Of a DNA stretch of 64,000 bases, positions 1-12,015 are shown in pieces (positions within the stretch are counted from its first letter, which is position 1; each line of letters begins with the position of its first letter). The position numbers and the translations under genes are program-made. Origin of the DNA: Elephas maximus indicus (Eukaryota; Chordata; Mammalia; Proboscidea; Elephantidae); contig NC_064841.1 in NCBI RefSeq assembly GCF_024166365.1, forward strand, positions 27,830,001 to 27,894,000. The letters run 5' to 3'. A model generated the notes under the pieces. That model saw only the letters and a list, made by a program, of their open reading frames with translations, searched no databases and was not told the origin of the DNA.

Positions 1-713
1 CCCTTCTACTCTTGAAAAAGCAATGATTCTTCCAGACTGAACAAGAGTTTGTCTTTCTTGTCTGTAATACCTCAGCCAGGACCACCACTCAAGAGCTAAT
101 TCACCAACATGGAACACATCATAACATCATCTTGTACCAAGGCACTCCGTTTACAGCACAGGAGGTAAGTGTGTAGAAAAATGACAATGGGATCCACTGA
201 CCCTTTCACATACTGCACCATTCAGAAGATGTTGACTGCTAACAGAGTGGTGGAAGAGCCTTTTGAAGGCATAGCTGAGGCACTGGCTTGAAGGACCCCA
301 CAATGATGGAGTCCTAAACTTAAAGATGCAATATATAACTTAACCCAATGGCCAGTATATGATGCTGAACTTAATAGGTAGAACACATGAGTCTGGGAAA
401 CAAGAGGTAAAAGTAAGGGAGGGCATTCACCATCACTATCCATGACCCACTTGGGGGATTTATATTTCCTATTCCTACAGATTTTAGGCTCTGTGGATCT
501 AAATGTCCTTGTTCTCAAAAGGGGGCCAATTATATCATGCCACATAGAAAGAGCATCACTAAATTTAAAGCTACAACAGCCCCTTGGACATGTAGGGCTC
601 CTGTGGCAATAGACCAGAAGGCACAAAAGGAGATAGCACACTGGGAGTAATTTACTGTGATCATCATGAGGAGATAGGTCTGCTACTAATGGGGGAAGAA
701 TATATTCAGGTCT
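1..713 (+). mobile_element. ERV-L-type provirus remnant, integrase region of pol
   Basis: The left edge resembles the integrase-to-3' part of a class III (ERV-L) endogenous retrovirus, read on the + strand. The similarity runs through the C-terminal part of integrase and the following pol segment, in the order seen in other mammalian ERV-L copies. It is full of stops and frameshifts and cannot encode a protein. At about 714 it is interrupted by an RTE fragment and resumes at about 1421. Identification is from remembered family sequence, not a search. Confidence 0.6.
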
Positions 714-1420
714 CAGACTTCAGTATGGATTTCACCTCAACATAAAGAAAACAAAAATCCTTACAACTGGAACAATAAGCAACATCATGATAAATGGAGA
801 AAAGATTGAAGTTGTCAAGGATTTCATTTTACTTGGATCCACAATCAACACCCATGAAAGCAGCAGTCAAGAAATCAAATGACATATTGCATTGTGCAAA
901 TCTGTTGCAAAAGACCTCTTTCAAGTGTTAAAAAGTAAAGATGTCACTTTAAGGACTAAGGTGTGCCTGACCCAAGCCATGGTGTTTTCAATTGGTTCAT
1001 ATGCATACAAAAGCTGGACAATGAATAAGGAAGACTGGAGAAGAACTAACGCCTTTGAGTTATAGTGCTGGTGAAGAATGTTGAACGTACCAACGACTGC
1101 CAAAGGAACGAACAAATCTGTCTTGGAAGAAGTATAACCAGAACACTTCTTAGGAACAAGGATGATGAGACTTTGTCTCACATACTTTGGACATGTTATC
1201 AGGAAAGACCAGCCCCTGGAGAAGGACAACATGCTTGGTAAAGTAGAAGGTCAGTGAAAAAGAGGAAGGCTGTCAACCAGAGGGATTGAACAGTGGCTGC
1301 AACAATGGGCTCAAGTATAACAATGATCATGAGGATGGGAGGACCAGGCAGTGTTTTGTTCTGTTGTACATAGGGTCGTGATGAGTCGGAATAAACTGGA
1401 GGGGAGCTAACAATAAAAAC
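714..1420 (+). mobile_element. RTE-clade LINE, 3' fragment
   Basis: A 5'-truncated RTE copy beginning in the C-terminal part of the reverse-transcriptase ORF (CTTCAGTATGGATTTCACC) and ending with the RTE tail near 1411 (GGGAGCTAACAATAAAAAC). It aligns by eye with the same segments at 4097-4809, 8980-9690 and 10510-11213. Frames are broken by stops. It interrupts the ERV-L remnant, so it is younger than that provirus. Confidence 0.85.
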
Positions 1421-2175
1421 GTGCCCAGTTTTAACTTCACGTGGGGAAGTACAGCTAGAGCCTGTTAAGAATGTGATAACCAGTGGCTCAGATCACTCCA
1501 GGGATGAAGGTTTGGGTTACTTAACCAGGGAAGACACCTAAAGGCTAGCTGAAAGGGATGTTAATCTAGTATAGGTAGAGGAGGAAGAAGATGAGTGAGT
1601 ATTAGTTACCACCCCAGAACCAACTGCAGCAGTGGGGACTATAGAATTCGTCTCATCAACTCTTGTAAGTTTCTCCAGAAATTATTACCAACAAGCATCC
1701 TAAAGAAGGTGTGCCTACGTGGAACGAACTTAAGGTAGAAAGCAAGTGGATCTGAGTGATACATGGGGAAGACTATAGAAGATGCTGTTAATTCTCCTCT
1801 CAAATTCTCTCTACCGAGCTGGTGCACCAATCGCCACCCAGCTACTGTGTTGGCTGCTCCTTCTCCAGAGGTCTTGTTCCTCCTCCCACGAGGTGAAAGC
1901 CTGAAGCCACTGATTGACTGACACCTGAGTACAAAAGCCAAGCCTCCTTGACTCAAGGTGGGACCAACAATATAGCAATTCATGCTCCAGAGCTTCCTGT
2001 GGGATCAGCTAGAAGCAAGGCTCCAGCTGAAGCTTCATCCTGGTTTAGCTTTCTTCCCCTGCCCTATCCTGCTTCCTTCCCTCACTCATCTTTTCTGAGG
2101 ACACCTCCTTAATAAATCACTTGCACGAGAATTCTTATCTCAGCTTCTGCTACTAGGCTGGCCCACCACGGTCAT
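1421..2175 (+). mobile_element. ERV-L-type remnant continued, with LTR-like 3' end
   Basis: After the RTE insertion the sequence resumes with similarity to the 3' end of ERV-L pol (about 1425-1640). It then runs into an LTR-like segment with an AATAAA signal at about 2111-2116 (cttaataaatcacttg), ending near 2175. Decayed and non-coding. The LTR boundary is approximate. Confidence 0.5.
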
Positions 2176-2860
2176 TATCAAATATTAACAACAACAACAA
2201 CAAAAAGACTTTGTTAGAAGGATTTTGGTGTCTCAGATGGTGTTTTAATTATACTTCTGCAAAAAGGCCATTTAACCAATTAAAACTGATATATTTGGAT
2301 CATTTTCCTCCAATTGTTAAGGTTTTCCAGGCTGTGCTTTGTGAAAAATTTGCTTTTCAAGGTAATCCCCTATTTAAAAGAAAGAAAGAAAGAATAAGTT
2401 TTGTGTTAAATAGTTGGAAAAATACTACGTTATATATGCTGCTCTTGGAGGAGACTGATCATGCATATTAGCACATTAAAGACTTAGGTAGTATTACCCA
2501 ATGGTTAAATGCCCCTCATAAACCTGTGTTCAAATCTGAGCTCAGTTACTAATCATTTGTTAAGATGATGACTTAGCTTTTCTGATCCCAAGTTTTGTAT
2601 TCATAAAATAGATTAGCACACAATTCATAATTACAATGCAAGAATTAAATATTATAATGCATAAAAAAAAACAGCATGGAGCCAGGAACATAGTAATCTT
2701 TCAATAAATCATAACAAATAAAAGTAAATAAAAATGGGTGCTGTGGGTTGAGAAGAGAGGGATATTGAATCTTGACAACAGAACCATTTTATATTTTTAC
2801 ACAATACCCACAAAAAGGCATGCATTTTACAAAATGCTTATTTAGTGAAATTGGACCATG
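2176..2860. other. No recognisable feature
   Basis: AT-rich sequence without a supported gene. It starts with a short AAC repeat (about 2187-2203). The 86-codon frame at 2211-2471 has no recognisable domain and I treat it as chance. Confidence 0.6.
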
Positions 2861-2876
2861 TTTATTCATTCCTAAG

Positions 2877-4850
2877 CGGTCACTGAAAAGACAGGAAAGA
2901 AAGAAAAGACCAAGATGGATGTCAGAGGGGACTCTGAAACTTGCTCTTGAGCATTGAGCAGCTAAAGCAAAAGGAAGAATTGAAGAAGTAAAAGAATTGA
3001 AGATTTCAAAGGGTGGCTCGAGTAAAAGTAGAGTATTATAATGACATGTGCAAAGAGCTAGAGATGGAAAACCAAAAGGGAAGAACACGTTCGGCGTTTC
3101 TCAACCTGAGAACACTGAAGAAAAAATTCAAGCCTCGAGTTGCAATAGTGAAGGATTCCATGGGGAAAATATTAAATGATGCAGGAAGCATCAAAAGAAG
3201 ATGGACGGAATACACAGGTCATTATACCAAAAAGAATTAGTCGATGTTCAAGCATTTCAAGAGATGGCATATGATCAGGAACCGATGGTACTGGAGCAAG
3301 AAGTCCAAGCTGCTCTGAAAGCATTGGCGAAAAACAAGGCTCCAGGAATTGATTGAATACCAATTGAAATGTTTCAACAAACAGATGCAGCGCTGGAGGT
3401 GCTCACCCGTCTATGCCAAGAAATATAGAACACAGCTTCCTGGCCAACTGACTGGAAGAGATCCATATTTGTGCCAATTCCCAAGAAAGGTGATCCAACC
3501 GAACGTGGAAATTATTGAACAATATCGTTAATATCACACGGAAGCAAAATTTTGCTGAAGATCATTCAAAAATGGCTGCAGCAGTATATTGACAGGGAAC
3601 TGCCAGAAATTCAGGCTGGTTTCAGAAGAGGACGTGGAACCAAGGATATCATTGCTGATGTCAGATGGATCCTGGCTGAAAGCAGAGAATACCAGAAGGA
3701 TGTTTACCTCTGTTTTATTGACTATGCAAAGGCATTTGACTATATGGATCATGACAAACTATGGATAACACTGCAAAGAATGGGAATTCCAGAACACTTA
3801 ATTGTGCTCATGAGGAATCTTTACATGGATCAAGGGGCAGTTGTTCAGACAGACCAAGGGGATACTGAATGGTTTAAAGTCAGGAAAGGTGTGCGTCAGG
3901 GTTGTATTATTTCACCATACCTATTTAATCTGTATGCTGAACAAATAACTTGAGAAGCTGGACTATATGAAGAAGAACAGGGCATCAGGATTGGAGGAAG
4001 ACTCATTAACAACCTGTGTTATGCAGATGACACAACCTTGCTTGCTGAAAGGGAAGAGGACTTAAAGCACTTACTAATGAAGATCAAAGACCACAGCCTT
4101 CAGTATGGATTACACCTCAACATAAAGAAAACAAAAATCCTCACAACTGGACCAATGAGCAACATCATGATAAACGGAGAAAAGATTAAAGTTGTCAAGG
4201 ATTTCATTTGACTTGGATCCACAATCAACAGCCATGGAAGCAGCAGTCAAGAAATCAAAAGACACGTTGCATTGGGCAAATCTGCTGCAAAGGACCTCTT
4301 CAAAGTGTTGAAGAGCAAAGATGTCACCCTGAAGACTAAGGTGCACCTGACCCAAGCCATGGTATTTCCAATCGCATCATATGCATGTGAAAGCTGGACG
4401 ATGAATAAAGAAGAGTGAAGAAGAGTTGACGCCTTTGAATTGTGGTGTTGGCGAAGAATATTGAATACACCATGGACTGCCAAAAGAACGAACAAATCTG
4501 TCTTGGAAGAAGTGTGGCCAGAATGCTCCTTAGAGGCAAGGATGGCGAGACTGAGTCTTACATACTTTGGACATGTTGTCAGGAGGGATCAGTCCCTGGA
4601 GAAGGACATCATGCTTGGCAGAGTACAGGGTCAGCGGAAAAGAGGAAGACCCTCAACAAGCTGGACTGACACAGTGGCTACAACAATGAGCTCAAGCATA
4701 ACAACGATTGTAAGGATGGCGCAGGACCGGGCAGTGTTTTCGTTCTGTTGTGCATAGGGTCGCTATGAGTCGGAGCAGACTTGATGGCACCTAACAACAA
4801 CAACAACATAGGGTCACTATGAGCCGGAATCGACTCGACGGCAATGGGGT
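2877..4850 (+). mobile_element. RTE-clade LINE, 5'-truncated, with SINE-like terminal tail
   Basis: RTE copy bounded by a slightly diverged target-site duplication (TTTATTCATTCCTAAG at 2861-2876, TTTATTCATCCCAAG at 4851-4865). It holds the linker and reverse-transcriptase domain. The largest intact piece, 3552-3953, shows CFIDYAKAFD (motif A) and VRQGCIISPYLFNLYAE (motif B); CYADDTTLL (catalytic motif C) follows in the same frame after one stop at 3951-3953. The endonuclease region is absent. After the usual RTE tail (CACCTAACAACAACAACAA, to about 4809) come about 41 more bases, GGGTCACTATGAGCCGG...GCAATGGGG, which look like an AfroSINE end. Confidence 0.9.
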
Positions 4851-4905
4851 TTTATTCATCCCAAGTGGAGAGTATTATCTAAGGTTTTTTTTAAACATTC
4901 AAGCT

Positions 4906-6440
4906 TCTTTTTTTTTTTTTTTTTTAATTTCATTGTGCTTTAGGTGAAAGTTTACAGTGCAAATTAGTTTTCTCATCCAAAAATTTATACACAGATTTTT
5001 TTGTGACATTGGTTGCAATCCCTGCAATGTGTCAACATTCTCTCCCTTTCCATCCTGGGTTCCTTATGTCCATTCCTTGAGTTTTCTGTCCCTTCCTGCT
5101 TTCTTGTCTGCTTTTGGGCAGATGTTGCCCTTTTGGTCGCATATACTTGATTGAACTAAGAAGCACATTCCACATGTGTGTTATTGATTGTTTTATAGGC
5201 GTGTCTAATCTTTGGCTGAAAGGTGGACTTCAGGAGTAGCTTCAGTTCTGAATTAGCAAGGTATCTGGAGGCCATAGTCCTGGGGTTCCTTCAGTCTCTG
5301 TCACATCAGTAAATCTGGTCTTTTTTAGTGAATTTAAATTTTATTCTATGTTTTTCTCCTGATCTGTCCGGGGCCCTGGAGTTTTTATAATGGTGGTCAC
5401 ATACAATATTTGTCCTTTTGTGATTGACTTATTTCACTCAGCATAATGCCCTCCAGATTTATCCGTGTTGTGAGATGTTTCTCAGATTCGTTATTGTTCT
5501 TAACTGTTGCATAGTATTCCATTGTGTATATGTGCCATAATTTGTTTATCCATTTGTCTGTTGATGGGCACTTACGTTGTTTCCATTTTTTTGCTATTGT
5601 GAATAATGCTGCAATGAACACGGGTGTGCATATATCTATTCTTGGTCAGCTCTTATTTCTCTAGGATATGTTCCTAGGAGTGGATCATATAATATTTCTA
5701 CTTCTAAGGAGGTGCCATATCACTTTCCATAGTGGTTGTACCATTTTAGATTCCCACCAGCAGTGCATAAGAGTACCAATATCCCCGAAACCTCTCCAAT
5801 GTTTGTTATTTTCTGTTTTTTCTTTTTTTTTAGTGCCAGGAATGTTGGGGTAAGATGGTATCTCATTGTAGTTTTGATTAGCATTTCTGTAATGGCTAAT
5901 GATTTTGAGCATTTTCTCATGTGTCTGTTAGCCACCTGAATGTCTTTTTTGGTGATATGTCGGTTCATATACTTTGATCATTTTTTAATTAGATTATTTA
6001 TCTTTCTGTTGCTGAGGTATTGAAGTATTTTATAGATTTTAGAGATTAGGTTCTTGTTATATTGTAGCCAAAAAATTTTTCCCACTCCGTGGGTTCTCTT
6101 TTTACTCTTTTGGTGAAGTCTTTTGATGAGTATAAGCGTTTGATTTTTAGGAGCTCCCAGTCATCTAGTTTATCTTCTGGTGTTTGTGCATTGTTAGTTA
6201 TAGTTTGTACTGTATTTATGCCATGTATTAGGGCCCCTAGCATTGTTGCTATTTTTTTCTTCCATGATCTTTATCATTTTAGGTTTTATACTTAGGTCTC
6301 TGATCTATTTTGAGTTAGTTTTTGTGTATGGTGTGAGGTATGGGTACTGTTTCATTTTTTACAGAGGGACACCCAGTTTTCCCAGGTCCATTTGTTAAAA
6401 AGATTATCTCTTCTCCATTTTTACTTAAAGAATTTGAACT
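4906..6440 (-). mobile_element. L1 3' end, inverted
   Basis: An L1 in reverse orientation: poly(T) at 4906-4925 marks its poly(A) end, followed by 3'UTR and then the C-terminal part of ORF2. On the minus strand the frame at 5397-5621 reads MFIAALFTIAKKWKQ and LWHIYTMEYYATVK, a typical ORF2p C-terminus. The cysteine-motif region (NKHWRG...GTLMHCWWE) follows at 5685-5912 with its first Cys replaced by His. Frames are broken. It ends just before the full-length RTE insertion. Confidence 0.9.
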
Positions 6441-6456
6441 GTGGAAACAGTTATGC

Positions 6457-9400
6457 CCCCACATGTCTGTCAGTTTGTCATACTGTGGGGGTTTGGGTGT
6501 TGCTGCGATGCTGGAAGCTATGCCACTAGTATTCAGATATCAGCAGGGTCACCCATAGAGGACAGGTTTCAGTTGAGCTTCCAGACTAAGACAGACTAGG
6601 GAGAAGGACCCAGCAGTCCACTTCTGAAGAGAATTAGCCAGTGAAAACTTAATGAATAGCAGTGGAACACTGTCTGATATAGTGATGGATTATGAGCCCC
6701 CCAGATTGGAAGCCACTCAAAATATGACTGGGGAAGAGCTGCCTCCTCAAAGTAGAGTCAACCATAATGACATGGATTAAGTAAAACTTTCAGGACCTTC
6801 ATTTGCTGATGTGGTACAACTTGAAATGGGAAGAAACAGCTGCAAACATCCATTAATAACTGGAACCTGAAATGTACAAAGTATGAATCTAGGAAAATTG
6901 GAAATCATCAAAAATGAAATGGAACACATAAACACACATTGATATCTTAGGCATTGGTGAGCTCAAATGGTCTGGTATTGGCCATTTTTAATTGGACAAT
7001 CATATAGTCTATTATGTTAGGAATGACAACTTGAAGAGGAATGGTGTTGCATTCATCATCAAAAAGAACATTTCAAGATCTGTCCTGAAGTACAATGCTG
7101 TCAGTGATAGGATAATATCTATATGCCTACAAGGAAGACCAGTTAATACAACTACTATTCAAATTTACACACCAACCGCTAAGGCCAAAGATGAAGAAAC
7201 TGAAGATTCTTATCAGCGTCTGTAGTCTGAAATTGATCAAACATGCAACCAGGATGCATTGATAATTACAAGTGATTGGAATGAGAAAGTTGGAAGCAAA
7301 GAAGGATCAGTAGTTGGAAAACATGGCCTTGGTAATAGAAACAATCGCAGAGATTGAATGACAGAATTTTGCAAGACCAATGACTTCTTCATTGCAAATA
7401 ACCTTTTTTCACCAACATAAACGGCGACTGTATACATGGGCCTCACCAGATGGAATACACAAGAATCAAATTGACTACATCTGTGGAAAGAGATGATGGA
7501 AAAGCTCAATATCATCAGTCAGAACAAGGCCAGGGGCAGACTGTGGAATAGACTATCAGTTGTTCACATGCAAGTTCAAGTTGAAACTGAAGAAAATCAG
7601 AATAAGTCCAGGAGAGCCAAAGTACGACCTTGATTATATTCCACCTGAATTTAGAGACCGTCTCAAGAACAGAGTTGACGTGTTGAACGCTAATGACCAA
7701 AGACCAGACGAGTTGTGGAATGACATCAAGGACATCATACATGAAGAAAGCAAGAGGTCATTGAAAAGACAGGAAAGAAAGAAAAGACCAAGATGGATGT
7801 CAGAGGAGACTCTGAAATTTGATCTCGAACATCAAGCAGCTAAAGCAAAAGGAAGAAATGATGAAGCAAAAGAGCTGAACAGAAGATTTCAAAGGGTGGC
7901 GCGAGAAGACAAAGTAAAGTATTATAATGACATGTGCAAAGAGCTGGAGATAGAAAACCAAAAGGGAAAGACACACTGGGCATTTCCCAAGCTAAAAGAA
8001 CTGAAGAAAAAATTTAAGCCTCGAGTTGCAATAGTGAAGGATTCCATGGGGAAAATATTAAATGATGCAGGAAGCATCAAAAGAAGATGGAAGGAATACA
8101 CAGAGTCATTATACCAAAAAGAGTTAATCGACTTTCAACTATTTCAAGAGGTAACATATGATCAGGAACCAATGGTACTGAAGGAAGAAGTCCAAGCTAC
8201 ACTGAAGGAATTGGTGAAAAACAAGGCTCCAGGAACTAACGGAATATCAGTGGAGATGTTTCAACAAATGGATGCAGCACTGGAAGTGCCCACTGGTCTA
8301 TGCCAAGAAATTTGGAAGACAGCTACCTGGCCAACTGACTGGAAGAGATCCATATTCATGCCTATTCCCAGAAAAGATGATCCAACTGAATGCGGATATT
8401 GTCAAACAATACCATTAATATCACACACAAGCACATTTTGCTGACAATCATTCAAAAGCAGCTGCAGCAGTATATTGAGAGGTTACTGCCAGAAATTCAA
8501 GCCAGATTCAGAAGAGGATGTAGAACCAGGGATATTATTGCTGATGTCAGGTGGATACTGGCTGGAAGCATAGGCTACCAGAAGGATCTTTACCTGTGTT
8601 TTATTGACTGTGCAAAGGCATTTGACTGTGTGGACCATAAGAAATTATGGATAACATTGCAAGGAAAGGGAATTCCAGAACACTTAATTGTGCTCATGAG
8701 GAAACTTTACATGGATCAAGAGGCAGTCGTTCAGACAGAACAAGAGATACTGAGTGGTTTAAAGTCAGGAAAGGTGTGTGTCAGGGTTGTATCCTTTCAC
8801 CATACCTATTCAACCTGTATGCTGAGAAAATAATCCAAGAAGCTGGACTCTATGAAGAAGAACAGAGCATCAGGATCGAAGGAAGACTCATTAACAACCT
8901 GCACTATGCAGATGACACAACCTCGCTTGCTGAAAGTGAAGAGGACTCCAAGTACTTACCAGTGAAAATCAAAGACTACAGCCTTCAGTATGGATTACAC
9001 CTCAACATTAAAAAAAAAATCCTCACAACTGGACCTATAAGCCACATCATGATAAATGGAGAAAAGATTGAAGTTGTCAAGGATTTCATTGTACTTGGAT
9101 CCACAATCGACACCCCTGGAAGCTGCAGTCAAATCAAAAGATGCATTGCATTGGGCAAATCTGCTGCAAAAAAAAAAAAAAAGACCTCTTTAAGTGTTAA
9201 AAAGCAAAGATGTCACCTTGAAGACTAAGGTGCGCCTGACCCAAGCCATGGTATTTTCAATCACATCATATGCATGTTAAAGCTGGACAATGAATAAGGA
9301 AGACCGAAGGAGAATTGACGCCTTTGAATTGTGGGGTCAAAAGAATATTGAATGTACCATGGACTGCCAAAACAATGACCAAATCTGTCTTGGAAGAAGT

Positions 9401-9693
9401 ACAACCAGAATGCTTCTTAGAAGCAAGGATGACGAGACTGCGTCGTACATACTTTGGACATGTTGTCAGGAGGGATCAGTCCCTGGAGAAGCACAACATG
9501 CTTGGTAAAATATGGGGTCAGTGGAAAAGCAGAAGACCCTCAATGAGATTGATTGACACAGTGGCTCCAACGGTGGGTTCAAGCATAACAACGATTGTAA
9601 GGATGGTGCAGGACCAGGTAGTGTTTCGTTCCATGGTACACAGAGTTGCAATGAGTTGGAGCTGACTCGATGGCACCTAACAACAACAACAGC
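6457..9693 (+). mobile_element. Full-length RTE-clade LINE
   Basis: A 3237-bp copy bounded by an exact 12-bp duplication AAACAGTTATGC (6445-6456 and 9694-9705). It begins CCCCACATGTCTGTCAG, has a leader to about 6840, an apurinic-type endonuclease (about 6840-7560), a linker, reverse transcriptase (about 7560-9230, with CFIDCAKAFDCVDH and HYADDTT at about 8902-8922), a C-terminal region and the tail CACCTAACAACAACAAC. RTE elements have one long ORF; here it is spread over several frames, with a stop replacing the conserved Trp of the endonuclease GTWN motif near 6867. It is non-autonomous now. It is the best template in the window for judging the truncated copies. Confidence 0.93.
6840..9665 (+). 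pseudogene. RTE ORF (endonuclease-reverse transcriptase), broken
   Basis: The reading frame of the full-length RTE. In order: endonuclease segment (6992-7225 open, with RNGVAFIIKK), linker and RT start (7560-8444, with KNKAPG, WPTDWKRSIFMPIP), RT motif A (8390-8833, CFIDCAKAFD), RT motifs B and C (8647-9228, VRKGVCQGCILSPYLFNLYAE and YADD), and C-terminal part (9290-9665). At least four frame changes and several stops separate these pieces. The catalytic YADD survives. An A-run at 9171-9183 is the site of one frameshift. Confidence 0.88.
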
Positions 9694-9705
9694 AAACAGT
9701 TATGC

Positions 9706-10364
9706 AAGATAATTTTAAGCAAATGCCCCAGATGATAATCCAGAGATCTCTGCAAAAAATGAATGAATAAAATAGTCATTATTTTAATTCTAAGAAAATA
9801 AATATCTGCCTTGCTAATATTTTCCAAATCAACACAATTTTCCACCTTCGCTAAATGATATTCTGGGCAAAATGTTCTTAACATTTGTTAATAACCTTTT
9901 ATGTGCTGTCTTGAAGAACTGTGATCCTCCTGCATCTCAGGTCTGGGTGACTCTACTTTTACAGCATCCACTCTACTCCCTAGAGGACCCCAGTGGACAC
10001 AGTGGGGACTGGGGAGTGAGAGGCTCTGTCCTTGACGGGAGTGTTTGACCCAGGAGTCAGCCTCAGAAGGGTGAGTAACAAGCGCCAAGAGCAGCCAGGC
10101 CAAGGAGCTTGTGCTTTCTTCAGTAGGGAGGGGAGGCTTCAGAGAGAATATTTTCACAGAATCAGGACACTAAGAAGACCAGGAAAATAATGGAATTTTT
10201 TGGAAAAAAGGAGCTTCAGTAGGCAATAATATGGGTCACAAATAATTGCTATAAATTCTCCCTCCTGTAAGATGTTTATTACCCTTCAACTCAGACAGTG
10301 AAAGAGTTGGACCTGTGAATATTCACTTTTGTGGTGTACTGCAAGGCATATTTTCTCTCTCCCT
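9706..10364. other. No recognisable feature
   Basis: Unique-looking sequence between two RTE insertions. The 89-codon minus-strand frame at 9888-10157 has no identifiable domain. No splice-site pair or conserved exon was recognised. Confidence 0.6.
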
Positions 10365-10375
10365 ACTCCTAGATC

Positions 10376-11213
10376 CTATATAAAGAACGGGACATCAGAA
10401 TTGGAGGAAGACTCATTAACAACCTGTGTTATGCAGATGACACAACCTTGCTTGCCGAAAGTGAAGAGGACTCCAAGCACTTATGGATGAAGATCAAAGG
10501 CTACAGTCTTCAGTATGGATTACACCTCATCATAAAAAAAAAACCAAAAATCCTCACAACTGGACCTATAAGCCACATCATGATAAATGGAGAAAAGATT
10601 GAAGTTGTCAAGGATTTCGTTGTACTTGGATCCACAATTGACACCCTTGGAAGCAGCAGTCAAATCAAAAGATGCATTGCATTGGGCAAATCTGCTGCAA
10701 AGGACCTCTTTAAGTGTTAAAAAGAAAAGATGTCACCTTGAAGAGTAAGGTGCGCCTGACCCAGGCCATGGTATTTTCAATCACATTATATGCATGTGAA
10801 AGCTGGACAACGAATAGGGAAGACCAAAGGAGAATTGACGCCTTTGAATTGTGGTAATGGCAAAGAATATTAAATATACCACAGATTGCCAAAAGAACGA
10901 ACAAATCTGTCTTGGAAGAAGTACAACCAGAATGCTCCTTGGAAGCAAGAATGGTAAGACTGCGTCTCACATACTTTGGACATGTTGTCAGCAGGGATCA
11001 GTCCCTGGAGAAGGACATCATGCTTGGTAAAGTACTGGGTCAGTGGAAAAGGGGAAGACTCTGAATGAGATGGATTGACAAAGTGGCTGCACCAGTGGGC
11101 TCAAGCATAACAATGATGTGAGGATGGCGCAGGACCAGGCAGTGTTTCATCCTGTGGTACCTAGGGTCGCTGTGAGTTGGAACCAGATAGACGGCACCTA
11201 ACAATAACAACAA
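10376..11213 (+). mobile_element. RTE-clade LINE, 3' fragment with TSD
   Basis: A 5'-truncated RTE bounded by an exact 11-bp duplication ACTCCTAGATC (10365-10375 and 11214-11224). It starts within the RT domain just before the catalytic motif (NNLCYADDTTLLAESEED, about 10417-10470), continues through an open piece at 10448-10720, and ends with ACGGCACCTAACAATAACAA. Stops and frameshifts are present. Confidence 0.92.
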
Positions 11214-11224
11214 ACTCCTAGATC

Positions 11225-11851
11225 AGTGCTAACCGTATTTGGAAAAATAGTTTAAAAGTAATTTAATCATTTAGGAAAGAGTGGATCTTCTCTCTCACGG
11301 ACTCTTCCCAGAAAGGCTATGTGGGTCAGATTCATATATTTTTATGTAGGGGAAGAGCCAACTGAGAATATGAACGCTAGGATCCTAGTTTTGATTCTAC
11401 CTGCTTAGGTGATTCTTAGGAAATTTACTTCACTTTTTTAGGACAAGACAAATTTCTCCATGTAGTATTTGCCTCAGTAAACAGGTTCCTTTTCAGCCTT
11501 TTGAACTTTGGTATAAAATGTGACCAAAGATCATTGACTCTTTACTGCTTTCATGCACTTCTTTTGTAATCATATCTAACACTCAGACGACATACAGAGT
11601 AGCAAATAGATTTTTAGTACATGAGCCCAGCTCTACTACCCAAAAAAGATAAACAAGTTAAGAGAAACATGGAACTCAATAATAAAAACTCCCTGATTTC
11701 AATAGACGGAAAAAGAAATGTTGTCGCAGTTGTTTGCCTTTGAGTCTATAAAAGAACTAAAGGAAATTTCTTTTCTCAAAGAAACAAAGGAGATTTATTT
11801 CCTCATTGGCACAGATGTTGTGGGTTTTTTTTTTAACCCCCTCCTATGAGA
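11225..11851. other. No recognisable feature
   Basis: AT-rich unique-looking sequence. I see no gene, no strong splice sites and no repeat I can name. Confidence 0.5.
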
Positions 11852-12015
11852 ATGTTGGAAACCCTGGTTGTGTAGTGGTTAAGATCTACAGCTCCTAACC
11901 AAAGGTTGGCAGTTTGAATCCACCAGGCGCTGCTTGGAAACCCTATGGGGCAGTTGTACTCTGTCCTATAGGGTCGCTATGAGTCAGACTCGACTCAACA
12001 GCAACGGGTTATGGG
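11852..12015 (+). mobile_element. AfroSINE-type SINE
   Basis: tRNA-derived SINE: GGAAACCCTGG start, A-box-like TGTAGTGG, B-box-like GTTTGAATCC, then CTATGGGGCAG...GTCGCTATGAGTCAGACTCGACTC, ending GGGTTATGGG. Flanks share TATGAGA, a probable TSD. Confidence 0.9.

Noticed and set aside
1639-1983. 114-codon minus-strand frame
   Set aside because: It is antisense to an ERV-L/LTR-like remnant and shows no protein similarity I can name.
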